Below, piece by piece: positions 1 to 7,641 of a stretch of DNA of 14,105 bases (position 1 is its first letter; every line of letters starts with the position of its first letter). Below the pieces are notes generated by a model, which was not told where the DNA came from, searched no databases, and was given only the letters and a program-made list of their open reading frames with translations. This DNA is from Myxococcota bacterium (GTDB taxonomy: Bacteria; Myxococcota; Polyangia; GCA-2747355; JAKLHH01): contig JAKLHH010000063.1 of assembly GCA_022710245.1 (NCBI GenBank), positions 1 through 14,105 of the forward strand, read 5' to 3'. Position numbers and translations under genes: made by a program.

Positions 1-230
1 ACCTCGCCTTCGGCAACGCGCCCTACATGGTCGCGCCGGACGCGTTCCCGACGCCCGCCAACAAGGTGAGCACCGATCCCCTGCTCGTGGACGTCAAGAA
101 CGCGAACTTCGCGCTGAAGAGCGGAAGCCCCGCGATCGGCTTCGGCGACGTCGTGCCTTACTGGCAGCAGCAGACCGCCGGCAAGATCGACGTGGGGGCC
201 TGCCCGTCCGGAGCGCCGACCTGTCCATGA
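1..230 (+). CDS. C-terminal end of a secreted parallel beta-helix-type protein (5' truncated by the window edge)
   Basis: An open frame runs from base 3 to a TGA at 228-230 and continues off the left edge, so only about 75 C-terminal residues are visible. They read through STDPLLVD, then NFALKSGSPAIGFGD, then KIDVGACPSG. The order 'DP(L/x)hVd ... F.L..gSPAIg.Gd ... DiGA' is the usual ending of right-handed parallel beta-helix proteins such as polysaccharide-lyase-like or adhesin-like extracellular proteins of myxobacteria and planctomycetes. The assignment rests on this ending only. The catalytic part, if any, and the signal peptide lie outside the window, so enzyme and structural roles cannot be separated. 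The stop overlaps an ATG at 227, but the next gene most likely starts about 100 bp downstream, so translational coupling is doubtful. Confidence 0.6.
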   Translation, partial: LAFGNAPYMVAPDAFPTPANKVSTDPLLVDVKNANFALKSGSPAIGFGDVVPYWQQQTAGKIDVGACPSGAPTCP

Positions 231-331
231 GCCTGCGCCCACAGGTCGAGGCCGTGGCGCCGACGCCGCCTCGCCCTGCGGGTGGCCGGCCTGACCTCCG
301 CGCGCCGAGACGATCTAGACGACCCCCGATC

Positions 332-1213
332 ATGCTCATGGCTCGTCTATCGTTGGTCGCGGCAGCTCCGCACGACCGCCCGACCTGTGCGGTGCCGCTC
401 CTGTTCTCCCTCGTGCTGCTCTCGGGCTGCGTCCGCGCACTCGAGCCCGCCGGCGATTCAGCCGTCCCACCCGATCGCGACGCGCCCCGCGATCTCGCCG
501 CCGACTCCGTCACCCGCGACCGTCAGGCACAGGCACACGAGCTGCTGCCGGACAGGCCGCTGTCCGACGGGCTCGACCCCACGGCGTGCGACGACCTCCA
601 CGCCAGCTCGATGATCTGCGAGCCCTTCGAGGATCCGTCTCTGCCCGGCTGGACCCAGGTCGCGACAGCAGGGGGCAAGGTGTCGCAGTCGCTTCTGAAG
701 CCGCTGCGCGGCACGGGGAGCCTGTGGACCTCGACTCCCGGGACGGGCTCGATGGCCCAGGCCCAGGTGACGAAGGCGTTCTCGGCGAAGGCCTCCGGCA
801 CCCTGGCTGCTCGCGGCTACTTCTACCTCGGGGCCGCGCCGACCGACCTGGTGGTCGTGCTGAAGCTCGCCACCGCCGACTGGAGCGAGGGCTCTTCCAT
901 CACCCTCGCGCCGAACGGAGAGGTGACGGTGTACTCGAGCCAGAGCGGACAGCTCGCTTCGGCGAGCGGCGTGGTCCCGGTGAAGCGCTGGTTCTGCCTG
1001 GAGCTCCGCGTCGGCGTCCACGCGACCAGCGGGTGGCTCGAGGCCCGCGTCGACGGCAAGCTCGTCGCCACCAAGACCGCCATCGACACCACGCTCAAGA
1101 CGGCCTACGAGAACCTGCAGGTCGGCCAGCAGCACACCTACGCGGGCCTCAACGCGATGGAGATCTGGGTCGACGAGGTGGTGGCGGACACCGCGCCGAT
1201 CGGCTGCGAGTGA
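332..1213 (+). CDS. Lipoprotein with a concanavalin A/LamG-like jelly-roll domain
   Basis: The frame is open from an ATG at 227, but that start would put about 60 residues of Arg/Pro-rich sequence before the hydrophobic core. I chose ATG 332 (ATG 338 is equally possible), which gives a signal peptide ending LVLLSGC with the lipobox Cys at residue 33. No start has a good ribosome binding site, so the N-terminus is uncertain. A polar, Asp/Arg/Pro-rich linker follows, then a roughly 190-residue beta-rich domain. That domain begins CEPFEDPSLPGW, has a central GYFYLG strand, contains WFCLELRVG and WLEARVDGKLV, and ends MEIWVDEVVAD. This pattern fits the concanavalin-like/LamG fold common in myxobacterial surface lipoproteins, where it often binds polysaccharide. 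The binding role is inferred from the fold; no catalytic motif is visible. The downstream gene is convergent. Confidence 0.75.
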   Translation: MLMARLSLVAAAPHDRPTCAVPLLFSLVLLSGCVRALEPAGDSAVPPDRDAPRDLAADSVTRDRQAQAHELLPDRPLSDGLDPTACDDLHASSMICEPFEDPSLPGWTQVATAGGKVSQSLLKPLRGTGSLWTSTPGTGSMAQAQVTKAFSAKASGTLAARGYFYLGAAPTDLVVVLKLATADWSEGSSITLAPNGEVTVYSSQSGQLASASGVVPVKRWFCLELRVGVHATSGWLEARVDGKLVATKTAIDTTLKTAYENLQVGQQHTYAGLNAMEIWVDEVVADTAPIGCE

Positions 1214-1356
1214 CGGTCTGCCAGCGATGACTGAAGGCGAAGGCCGCTGAGCACGCGCTCCCGTGCCGGTCGGCAGTGCCGCATGACGATCTGTCACCCT
1301 TGCTGGCGCCCCAGGCGGCCGCTCCGAGCGATGTCGGCGAGCTTGCGTGGATTACT

Positions 1357-1376
1357 CGTTGACACATCTGTCAGCG
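1357..1376. terminator. Imperfect inverted repeat between convergent genes, possible hairpin
   Basis: The bases CGTTGACA-CATC-TGTCAGCG form two 8-nt arms around a 4-nt spacer. In + strand RNA all eight positions can pair, counting one U-G pair (bases 1359 and 1374). In the - strand RNA that position is a C-A mismatch. The hairpin lies about 145 bp after the lipoprotein stop and 60 bp after the methyltransferase stop, in a 222-bp gap with no credible gene. No U-tract follows on either strand, so factor-independent termination is not demonstrated. It could equally be an operator-type palindrome, although no gene start lies nearby. Confidence 0.3.
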
Positions 1377-1435
1377 CGCCCTGCCGCTGAATGCCATCTC
1401 CGGAAGGTCGCCGCCGGCGTCCCAGCCCATCCACT

Positions 1436-2095
1436 CTACTTCGTGGCGGTGACCGCCACCTGGGGCCGCACCGGCCAGGCCAGGCTGGGCCAGGTGAAGC
1501 GCTCGATCTCGACGCTGCCGAAGCCCGCCTCCTCGATGGTGCGCGGCGTGTCGCGGTCCGGCCGGCAGCCGTCGAAGATGAAGGCCCAGGGCCGCCGCAC
1601 CAGACGCTGCAGCAGCGCCGTGAGGCTGCCGGGCCGAGCCGCCACGTGCTCGATGCAGAGAAACCGTCCGCCGGGCCGCAGCACCCGATGGACCTGCCGC
1701 ACCACCGCCGCCGGGTCCCTCGCCGAGCAGAGGACCAGGCTGGCGATCACCGCCTCGACGCTCTCGTCGGGCAGGTCCAGCTCCTCAGCTGCCCCGCCCC
1801 GCAGCTCAAGCTCGATGCCATGGCGGATGGCCGCCCGGACGAGGTCGCCGTGCAGCGACCGCTTGGGCTCCACCGCGATGACGCGGGTGCCGGGCTGCAG
1901 GTAGCGGAAGTTCGCCCCGGCGCCGGGACCGATCTCGACGACGCAGGAGGGCAGACCGGAGAAGAGGAGCCGCTTCCGCTCCTCGTATCTCCGATGCATG
2001 TAGTCTTCCATGGCCCGGATCAGCCAGGCGTCGAGGCGCGCTTGCCACCCGCGCCGGCGGGTGACGGGTGCGCCTGGTTCGCGAGAGAGCTTCAT
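1436..2095 (-). CDS. Class I SAM-dependent methyltransferase, METTL7-like
   Basis: This 219-residue protein has a standard Rossmann methyltransferase core. Motif I is VVEIGPGAGANFRYL (residues about 52-66), followed by an acidic strand end VIAVEP (E76) that would hold the SAM ribose. Next come a motif IV-like segment LDLPDESVEAVIASLVLCS and a post-core VLRPGGRFLCIEHV. The GANF after motif I, the late DGCRPDRDTPRTIEEAGF and the ending FTWP...RPQVAVTATK resemble the METTL7 (thiol/alkyl methyltransferase-like) and UbiE-type branch of Methyltransf_11. The N-terminal 45 residues are Arg-rich and amphipathic, which could allow membrane contact. The substrate cannot be read from sequence; a small thiol, lipid or quinone are all possible. 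The gene is monocistronic, convergent with the lipoprotein to its left, and has no strong ribosome binding site before its ATG. Confidence 0.85.
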   Translation of the reverse strand: MKLSREPGAPVTRRRGWQARLDAWLIRAMEDYMHRRYEERKRLLFSGLPSCVVEIGPGAGANFRYLQPGTRVIAVEPKRSLHGDLVRAAIRHGIELELRGGAAEELDLPDESVEAVIASLVLCSARDPAAVVRQVHRVLRPGGRFLCIEHVAARPGSLTALLQRLVRRPWAFIFDGCRPDRDTPRTIEEAGFGSVEIERFTWPSLAWPVRPQVAVTATK

Positions 2096-2202
2096 CGACC
2101 CAGGCTAGACCAGCAGCCGGCGTGATGCCATCGCGGCCGCTGAAGGATCGCGGCTGGACCGTCAGGCCGAGTCAGGGGGACCAGCATCGACTGCAGAAGT
2201 AA

Positions 2203-2343
2203 ACGCGCGGCAGCTGGCCGACGGGCGAGAAGGACGGCGCCTGCGGCGAGCTGGCGAACCGCAAGCTCACCGCGTCGGGGAGCCCGGGGACGGTGCTCGA
2301 GGTGAGCGATCAGGTCGCGGCCTGGGCTGACCTCTGCCCGTAG
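2203..2343 (+). pseudogene. Possible 3' remnant of a protein-coding gene
   Basis: In the 272-bp gap between the methyltransferase and asnS, one frame is open from just after a TAA at 2200-2202 to a TAG at 2341-2343. Of its 46 sense codons, 44 end in G or C, as in the real genes here. It reads like protein, for example ACGELANRKLTASG and VLEVSDQVAAWADLCP, with two Cys. It has no ATG and no ribosome binding site, and upstream the frame is closed, so it looks like the C-terminal end of a decayed or deleted gene. I do not recognise the family. Chance openness in GC-rich sequence is the alternative. Confidence 0.35.
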
Positions 2344-2367
2344 ACCCGGGTCCCCACGATCGCTGCC

Positions 2368-3768
<1,401 letters not shown>

Positions 3769-3796
3769 GTGGTAGCTCCTCGGCGGACGAATACCA

Positions 3797-3930
3797 CAGA
3801 TCGGCGCGAGGTTCACTCGCCGCCCACACACCGCTCGCAGCCGCCCGCGGACCGCAGGCCCCGCAGATCGGCGCGAGGTTCACTCGCCGCCCACCGCTCG
3901 CGCCGCCGCGGGCAGACCGCAGGCCCGGGG
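3797..3930. repeat. Imperfect tandem duplication, two copies of about 67 bp
   Basis: Copy one spans 3797-3863 and copy two 3864-3930. The first 31 bases are identical in both (3797-3827 and 3864-3894). The remainder matches after small insertions and deletions and ends in a shared GACCGCAGGCCC. Each copy contains GGCGCGAG-GTTCA-CTCG-C-CGCC, which can fold into an 8-bp stem with a 5-nt loop and one bulged base. The repeat fills nearly the whole gap between the peroxiredoxin stop and the asnS start, so on the transcribed (-) strand it would be either a 3' end of the peroxiredoxin message or part of the asnS leader. No U-tract follows either hairpin. Copy two ends one base short of the peroxiredoxin stop codon. 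Confidence 0.8.
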
Positions 3931-3931
3931 C

Positions 3932-4513
3932 TCAGCGCGCCGGCGCCGCCGCGGCCGGCGCCGAGGCGGCGGGAGGCGAGAGCCGGGGCGACACCTTGAG
4001 CTCGGCGAGCTTGGCGGCGATGGCGCGGCCGTGGCGGGCGGGCTCGACGTCGCGATCGACCGCGAGGATCTTGCCGTCCTTGCCGATGAAGAAGGTCGCC
4101 CGCGAGGCGAAGCGCAGCCCGCGCAGCAGCACGCCGTAGGCCAGGGCGACCTGCTTGCCCGGATCGCTGAGGATCGGGTAGTCGAGCTCGAGCTCCTCGG
4201 CGAAGCGGCGGTTCTTCTCGGGCTCGTCGACGCTGGCGGCGAAGTAGCTGACGTCGAAGCGTCGGATGACGGCGCCGCTCTCACGGAGCGACCGGCACTC
4301 CATGGTTCAGCCGCTGGTGAAGGCCTTGGGGAACCAGGCGAGCACCACCACCTGGCGGCCGCGGTAGTCGGCGAGGCGGTAGGTCTTGCCGTCGGAGCCG
4401 GGGAGCGTGAAGGCGGGGGCCACGTCGCCGGCGCGGAGCTGCGGGCCGCTGACGCAGGCCGGGGTCGAGAGCGCGGCGAGGAGGAGGAGCGCGAGCGGTC
4501 GAGGAGAGCGCAT
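3932..4513 (-). CDS. Selenocysteine-containing peroxiredoxin (AhpC/TSA, BCP-like) lipoprotein; in-frame UGA at 4307-4309
   Basis: Read through one UGA, this is a complete 193-residue peroxiredoxin that would reduce hydroperoxides. ATG 4513 has an AAAGG site 8 bp upstream. The signal peptide [20 protein letters not shown] suggests a lipoprotein (Cys20), although the lipobox is atypical. The thioredoxin-like fold begins [20 protein letters not shown]. The active site is [13 protein letters not shown]: the family's PxxxTxxC motif with UGA exactly at the peroxidatic Cys (residue 69), and Cys73 as a possible resolving residue. The same frame continues without a break through [35 protein letters not shown] and [11 protein letters not shown], all typical of the family, and ends in an Ala/Pro tail. 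A hairpin follows the UGA at SECIS-like spacing. A simple nonsense mutation of a Cys codon (TGC to TGA) is the alternative, but the intact flanks argue against a decayed gene. Sec-containing peroxiredoxins are known in deltaproteobacteria. The gene is divergent from the Ku operon. Confidence 0.85.
4270..4294 (-). promoter_or_regulatory. Candidate bacterial SECIS hairpin downstream of the UGA
   Basis: On the transcribed strand, CGCUC (4290-4286) pairs perfectly with GAGCG (4280-4276) around a CGUGA loop that contains GU. Below it, CGG (4294-4292) can pair with CCG (4272-4270) across an internal loop of one U against GCG. The stem begins 12 nt after the UGA and the apical loop about 21 nt after it, within the spacing known for bacterial SelB-binding elements. 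Bacterial SECIS elements vary in sequence, so the fold supports selenocysteine decoding without proving it. The element lies within codons for residues 74-82. Confidence 0.5.
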
Positions 4514-4704
4514 GGACAAAGCCTTTCACTCGCGGGGCTCGAGTCAAGCCGCGCGCCCCTTGCCCGTGGCTCCGTCCCCGCCGCGTCGAAAAATGTCGCG
4601 GCGCCGCCCAGGCGCTCCCGGGCGAGCGGCCGGAGCGAGCGCTCGTGGGAGGTGGAAGGTCGGGGAACGGCTCTTGCAGCTCGTGGCCGCGGGGAGGTGG
4701 GGCC

Positions 4705-5487
4705 GTGGGTGCGCGAGCGATCTGGAAGGGGGTGGTGTGCGTGGGCGCGGAGCGCGTCCCGGTCAGGCTCTACTCGGCGGTGCAGGCGGCCGGGGTCTCG
4801 TTCCGCCTGCTGCACCGCGAGGACCAGTCTCCCGTCAAGCAGCAGCTCCTCGCCCCCGATCAGGCCCGGCCGGTGCCGCCCGAGGAGCAGCGCAAGGGCC
4901 TCGAGGTGGAGGCCGGGGTCTTCGTCGTCCTCAGGCCCGAGGAGCTCCGCGCCCTCCAGCCGCCCCCCTCGCGCGAGATCCGCGTCGAGGAGGTCATCCC
5001 CGCCGGGCTCGACCTCCGCTGGTTCGATCACCCCTACCTCCTCGGCCCGGACGGCGACGAGCCCGGCTACTTCGCCCTCGCCGAGCTGCTCGAGGCGCGC
5101 CGCCGGCTCGCGATCGTGCGCTGGGTGATGCGGCGGCGGCACTACCAGGGCGCGCTCCACGCGAGGCGCGGCCACCTCGCGCTCAGCACCCTGCGCCACC
5201 CCGAGGAGCTGGTCGCGGTGGAGCGAGTGCAGGTGCCCGCGGGCCGCGCGCCCGACCGGCGCGAGCTGGCGCTCGCCGAGCAGCTCGTCGAGGCGCTCGC
5301 TGACGACTTCGATCCGGCGGCCTACCAGGACGAGCACCGCGCCCGCGTTCGGTCGCTGATCGAGGCGAAGGCGCGAGGCCTCCAGCCAGCGCTGCCGCGC
5401 CCCGAGGCAGCGCCGGCGCCGAGCCCCGACCTCGCCGGCGCGCTGGAGGCGAGCCTGCGCGCGACGCGGAGGTCCGCGCGTGGCTGA
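4705..5487 (+). CDS. Ku protein, first of a tandem pair (non-homologous end joining)
   Basis: Bacterial Ku binds DNA double-strand ends as a ring and recruits the LigD ligase. The upstream frame is open from an ATG at 4645, but homology begins at GARAIWKGVVCVGAERVPVRLYS. The GTG at 4705 has GGAGG 7 bp before it, so I start there, giving 260 residues. Ku-family features include IRVEEVIPAGLDLRWFDHPY LLGPDG (about residues 91-116), LAIVRWVMRRRHYQGALHARRG, and the helical ADDFDPAAYQDEHRARVRSL followed by IEAKARG. A short C-terminal segment DLAGALEASLRA resembles the family's minimal C-terminal helix. The region that is normally Cys-containing before the 'KGY' element is replaced here by VKQQLLAPDQARPVPPEEQRKG with no Cys, so this copy is divergent. 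It overlaps the next Ku gene by 8 bp. No ligD is in the window. Confidence 0.92.
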   Translation: MGARAIWKGVVCVGAERVPVRLYSAVQAAGVSFRLLHREDQSPVKQQLLAPDQARPVPPEEQRKGLEVEAGVFVVLRPEELRALQPPPSREIRVEEVIPAGLDLRWFDHPYLLGPDGDEPGYFALAELLEARRRLAIVRWVMRRRHYQGALHARRGHLALSTLRHPEELVAVERVQVPAGRAPDRRELALAEQLVEALADDFDPAAYQDEHRARVRSLIEAKARGLQPALPRPEAAPAPSPDLAGALEASLRATRRSARG

Positions 5488-6484
5488 GCGCGAGCACCCC
5501 GACGACGACGAGCAGGGCGAGCCCGAGGAGCTCGAGCCAGGACCGCGCGCTCTCTGGAGCGGCACGCTGACCTTCGGGCTCGTCAGCATCCCCGTCGAGC
5601 TCTACCCGGCCGTGCGCCCGGCGCGCGTGGCGCTGCGGCTGCTCGGGCCGCGCGGGCGCCCGCTCCACCGCCGCTACGTCTGCGCCCGTGAGAGCCGACC
5701 GCTGACGCCCGAGGAGATCGTGCGTGGCTACCCGGTCGAGCCGGAGCGCTTCGTCCTCGTCGAGGAGGAGGAGCTGGCGGCGCTGGCTCCCCGCGCCTCG
5801 CGCGACCTCGACCTGCGGCGCTTCGTGCCGCGCGATCAGCTCGATCCGATGCTGCTCGATCGCCCCTACCTGCTGGCCCCCGGCGGCCAGTCCACCAAGG
5901 CCTACCACCTGCTCGCCGCCACCCTCGAGCGCCGGGACCGGGCGGGCATCGCCACCTTCGTCATGCGCGGCACCGAGTACCTGGCGGCCATCCTCTCCGA
6001 GGGCGGGCTGCTGCGGGCGGTGACGCTGCGCTTCGCCGACGAGCTGCGCGGTCCGGAGCAGCTCGGCCTCCCGGAGCCGCGGCGCGCGCCCGCCGCGAGG
6101 CGGCGCCAGCTCGAGGCCGCGCTCGCGGAGCTGGAGCGGGACGCCCTGCTGCCGGAGCTGCTCCACGACGAGAACGCCCGCGCGCTGCGCGAGCTGGCCC
6201 GGCGCAAGCGCGCCGCCTCTGCCGACGTCATCGAGCTGCCCGAGACGGCCGAGGCTGGCGGCGGAGGCGGTGGGCAGGTCGTGGACCTGATGAAGCTCCT
6301 GCAGGAGCGACTCGGCGAGGCGCCCGCACCGGCACCCCGCGCCGCCTCGCGACGCTCCAGCGGCGGCGCTCGCGCTGGCTCGCCGACGCGGGCCCGCGCG
6401 GGCGCACGCGGCGGCGCGGCGACCACGCGCAAGCCCGCGGCGAGGACCCAGCCTCGGAGCAAGGCCCGGCGACGGCGCGGCTGA
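5480..6484 (+). CDS. Ku protein, second of a tandem pair, with a basic C-terminal tail
   Basis: This 334-residue Ku homologue starts at GTG 5480 inside the end of the first Ku gene, so translation is probably coupled. An acidic N-terminal extension (about residues 2-22, EREHPDDDEQGEPEELE) precedes the core, which begins RALWSGTLTFGLVSIPVELYP. The core contains RRYVCARESRPLTPEEIVRG, DLDLRRFVPRDQLDPMLLDR followed by PYLLAPGG, then AGIATFVMRGTEYLAAIL. The helical region that is FDPxxYxD in the first Ku has diverged here to LLPELLHDEN. After a Gly linker comes VVDLMKLLQERLG, the typical end of the Ku core, and then a 55-residue tail of Arg, Lys, Ala, Ser and Gly. Such basic tails are known in mycobacterial and other Ku proteins and contact DNA non-specifically. 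The complementary divergence of the two copies suggests an obligate heterodimer, which is inference. Confidence 0.93.
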   Translation: MAEREHPDDDEQGEPEELEPGPRALWSGTLTFGLVSIPVELYPAVRPARVALRLLGPRGRPLHRRYVCARESRPLTPEEIVRGYPVEPERFVLVEEEELAALAPRASRDLDLRRFVPRDQLDPMLLDRPYLLAPGGQSTKAYHLLAATLERRDRAGIATFVMRGTEYLAAILSEGGLLRAVTLRFADELRGPEQLGLPEPRRAPAARRRQLEAALAELERDALLPELLHDENARALRELARRKRAASADVIELPETAEAGGGGGGQVVDLMKLLQERLGEAPAPAPRAASRRSSGGARAGSPTRARAGARGGAATTRKPAARTQPRSKARRRRG

Positions 6485-6689
6485 GCGCGCTCGCAAGCAG
6501 CGCGAAGGTTGTTCGGCGGGCCGCGCTCCACACGCGTCGAGGACCGCGCTGCGCACGCCTGGTTGCAGGGCGGCGACTGGCGCCCCAGCCTCTCGCGCTC
6601 GGCGATCGCCGACTCGCCTGGGCCGTGCGCTGCCCGAAGTGAGCGCGGACCGCAGGCGTGCTACCATCGTGGCCTCCGAGGAGGGCACG

Positions 6690-6932
6690 ATGGCCAAGAT
6701 GGACATGCAGATGGTCTGGCAGACCGGCGGGGCCAGGGGCGAGCTCGACGAGGCGGGCAAGCAGAAGGTGCAGGCCTACGTCCTCCAGCGCGTCGGTGAC
6801 TTCCGCTGCCCCGACCACGGGGAGCCCGCCACGGTCATCTGCGCCGGGACCCGCCTCGACAGCCTCCGCTTCGAGGTGAAGGGCTGCTGCCAGAAGGCGA
6901 TCTACCTGGTGAAGAAGAAGCTCGACGAGTGA
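6690..6932 (+). CDS. Small Cys/His protein of unknown function
   Basis: This is an 80-residue soluble protein. The frame opens at 6639, but the ATG at 6690 has GAGGAGG ending 5 bp upstream and is the better start. An N-terminal polar helix (EAGKQKVQAYVLQRV) leads into CPDHGEP (C40, H43), then C51, a beta segment LRFEVKGCC (C66, C67) and a final amphipathic helix QKAIYLVKKKLDE. The C-x2-H ... G-C-C arrangement resembles small widespread bacterial proteins in which a CxxH turn and a downstream CC pair flank a beta strand. Metal or thiol chemistry is possible but unproven. The gene stands alone downstream of the Ku pair (205-bp gap) and is convergent, 15 bp apart, with the membrane protein gene. 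Confidence 0.8.
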   Translation: MAKMDMQMVWQTGGARGELDEAGKQKVQAYVLQRVGDFRCPDHGEPATVICAGTRLDSLRFEVKGCCQKAIYLVKKKLDE

Positions 6933-6947
6933 GCGTCGGCTGAGCGG

Positions 6948-7439
6948 TCAGCCCCGGGGCTCTGCGGGCAGCCGCAGACCGCGCCTCCCGCCGGCGAGGA
7001 GGCCGAGCCCGACCAGCAGCGCTGGCAGGCAGAGGTAGAGCACCTCGCCGCGGCGGGCCTCGTGCAGCAGCAGCAGCGCGCCCACCACGAGGCAACCGGG
7101 CACCGCGACGCTGCCCGCGACGAAGAGCCCCCACCACCCCCAGCGCCGGCGCCGCCTGGCGCCGATCCCGAGCGGGATCAGCGCCAACCCGAGCAGCACG
7201 TGCAGGAGCGACGACGCCGCGCCGAGCCACGCGAGCCGCTGGTAGGCCAGCGCCAAGGCCGGCTGGTCCCTCGCGAGCATCGACACGTCCTCCAGCCAGT
7301 CGGCCCAGATCCCGCTCTGGCTGAGCCCGAGCAGCAGCACGAGCGGCGCCAGGACGAGCAGCAGCGTCCCCGTCCAGTCCGGCCGCGGTCCTCGCGTCGA
7401 GGTCTCGCGAGCGGGGGGTTCGTAGGGGTTGCGCGTCAC
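6948..7439 (-). CDS. Small integral membrane protein, about four transmembrane helices
   Basis: The 163-residue protein begins MTRNPYEPPARE; the 'NPYxPP' opening is common in small uncharacterised membrane proteins of myxobacteria and planctomycetes. Four hydrophobic stretches are visible: LLLVLAPLVLLLGL (about 26-39), LAWLGAASSLLHVLLGLALI (about 69-88), WGLFVAGSVAVPGCLVVGALL (in parts, about 103-124) and LYLCLPALLVGLGLLAG (about 134-150). RRRRR sits between helices two and three and probably faces the cytoplasm. There is no recognisable domain and no functional motif. The start is GTG at 7439. A TAAGAT lies five bases before it on the coding strand (7450-7445), which could be a -10 box for a leaderless transcript, but no -35 is visible. 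Confidence 0.75.
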   Translation of the reverse strand: MTRNPYEPPARETSTRGPRPDWTGTLLLVLAPLVLLLGLSQSGIWADWLEDVSMLARDQPALALAYQRLAWLGAASSLLHVLLGLALIPLGIGARRRRRWGWWGLFVAGSVAVPGCLVVGALLLLHEARRGEVLYLCLPALLVGLGLLAGGRRGLRLPAEPRG

Positions 7440-7641
7440 GCCTCATCTTATCTAGATCGGCCCGCCGAGCCACCGCCCCGCGACCGTGGAAGACCAAAGA
7501 GATACGCGCTGCCCACTCACGTTTGCACCGCGGCGACCCGTCCCCCAGTCAGCGACGGCCCCTCACGTTCAACTACCTGAGATTCCGTGCGCAGACAGGT
7601 GGTACCGCCCTTGCGAAAGAAGAGAGGGAGGAGGTGACGCT

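Noticed and set aside
458..1297. A 279-codon open frame on the - strand opposite the LamG-like lipoprotein.
   Set aside because: The composition is Arg/Gly/Val-rich and motif-free, while the + strand frame has a lipobox and a recognisable beta domain.
1391..2125. A 244-codon + strand open frame over the methyltransferase.
   Set aside because: It is antisense to a protein with clear SAM-binding motifs and has no domain of its own.
3932..4303. A separate peroxiredoxin gene starting at ATG 4303.
   Set aside because: It would lack the N-terminal half of the fold and the active site, and has no ribosome binding site. It continues the frame interrupted by the UGA at 4307-4309.
3880..5589. A 569-codon open frame on the - strand spanning the peroxiredoxin and first Ku gene.
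   Set aside because: It is low-complexity Arg/Ser/Pro translation antisense to or out of frame with two genes that have clear family motifs.
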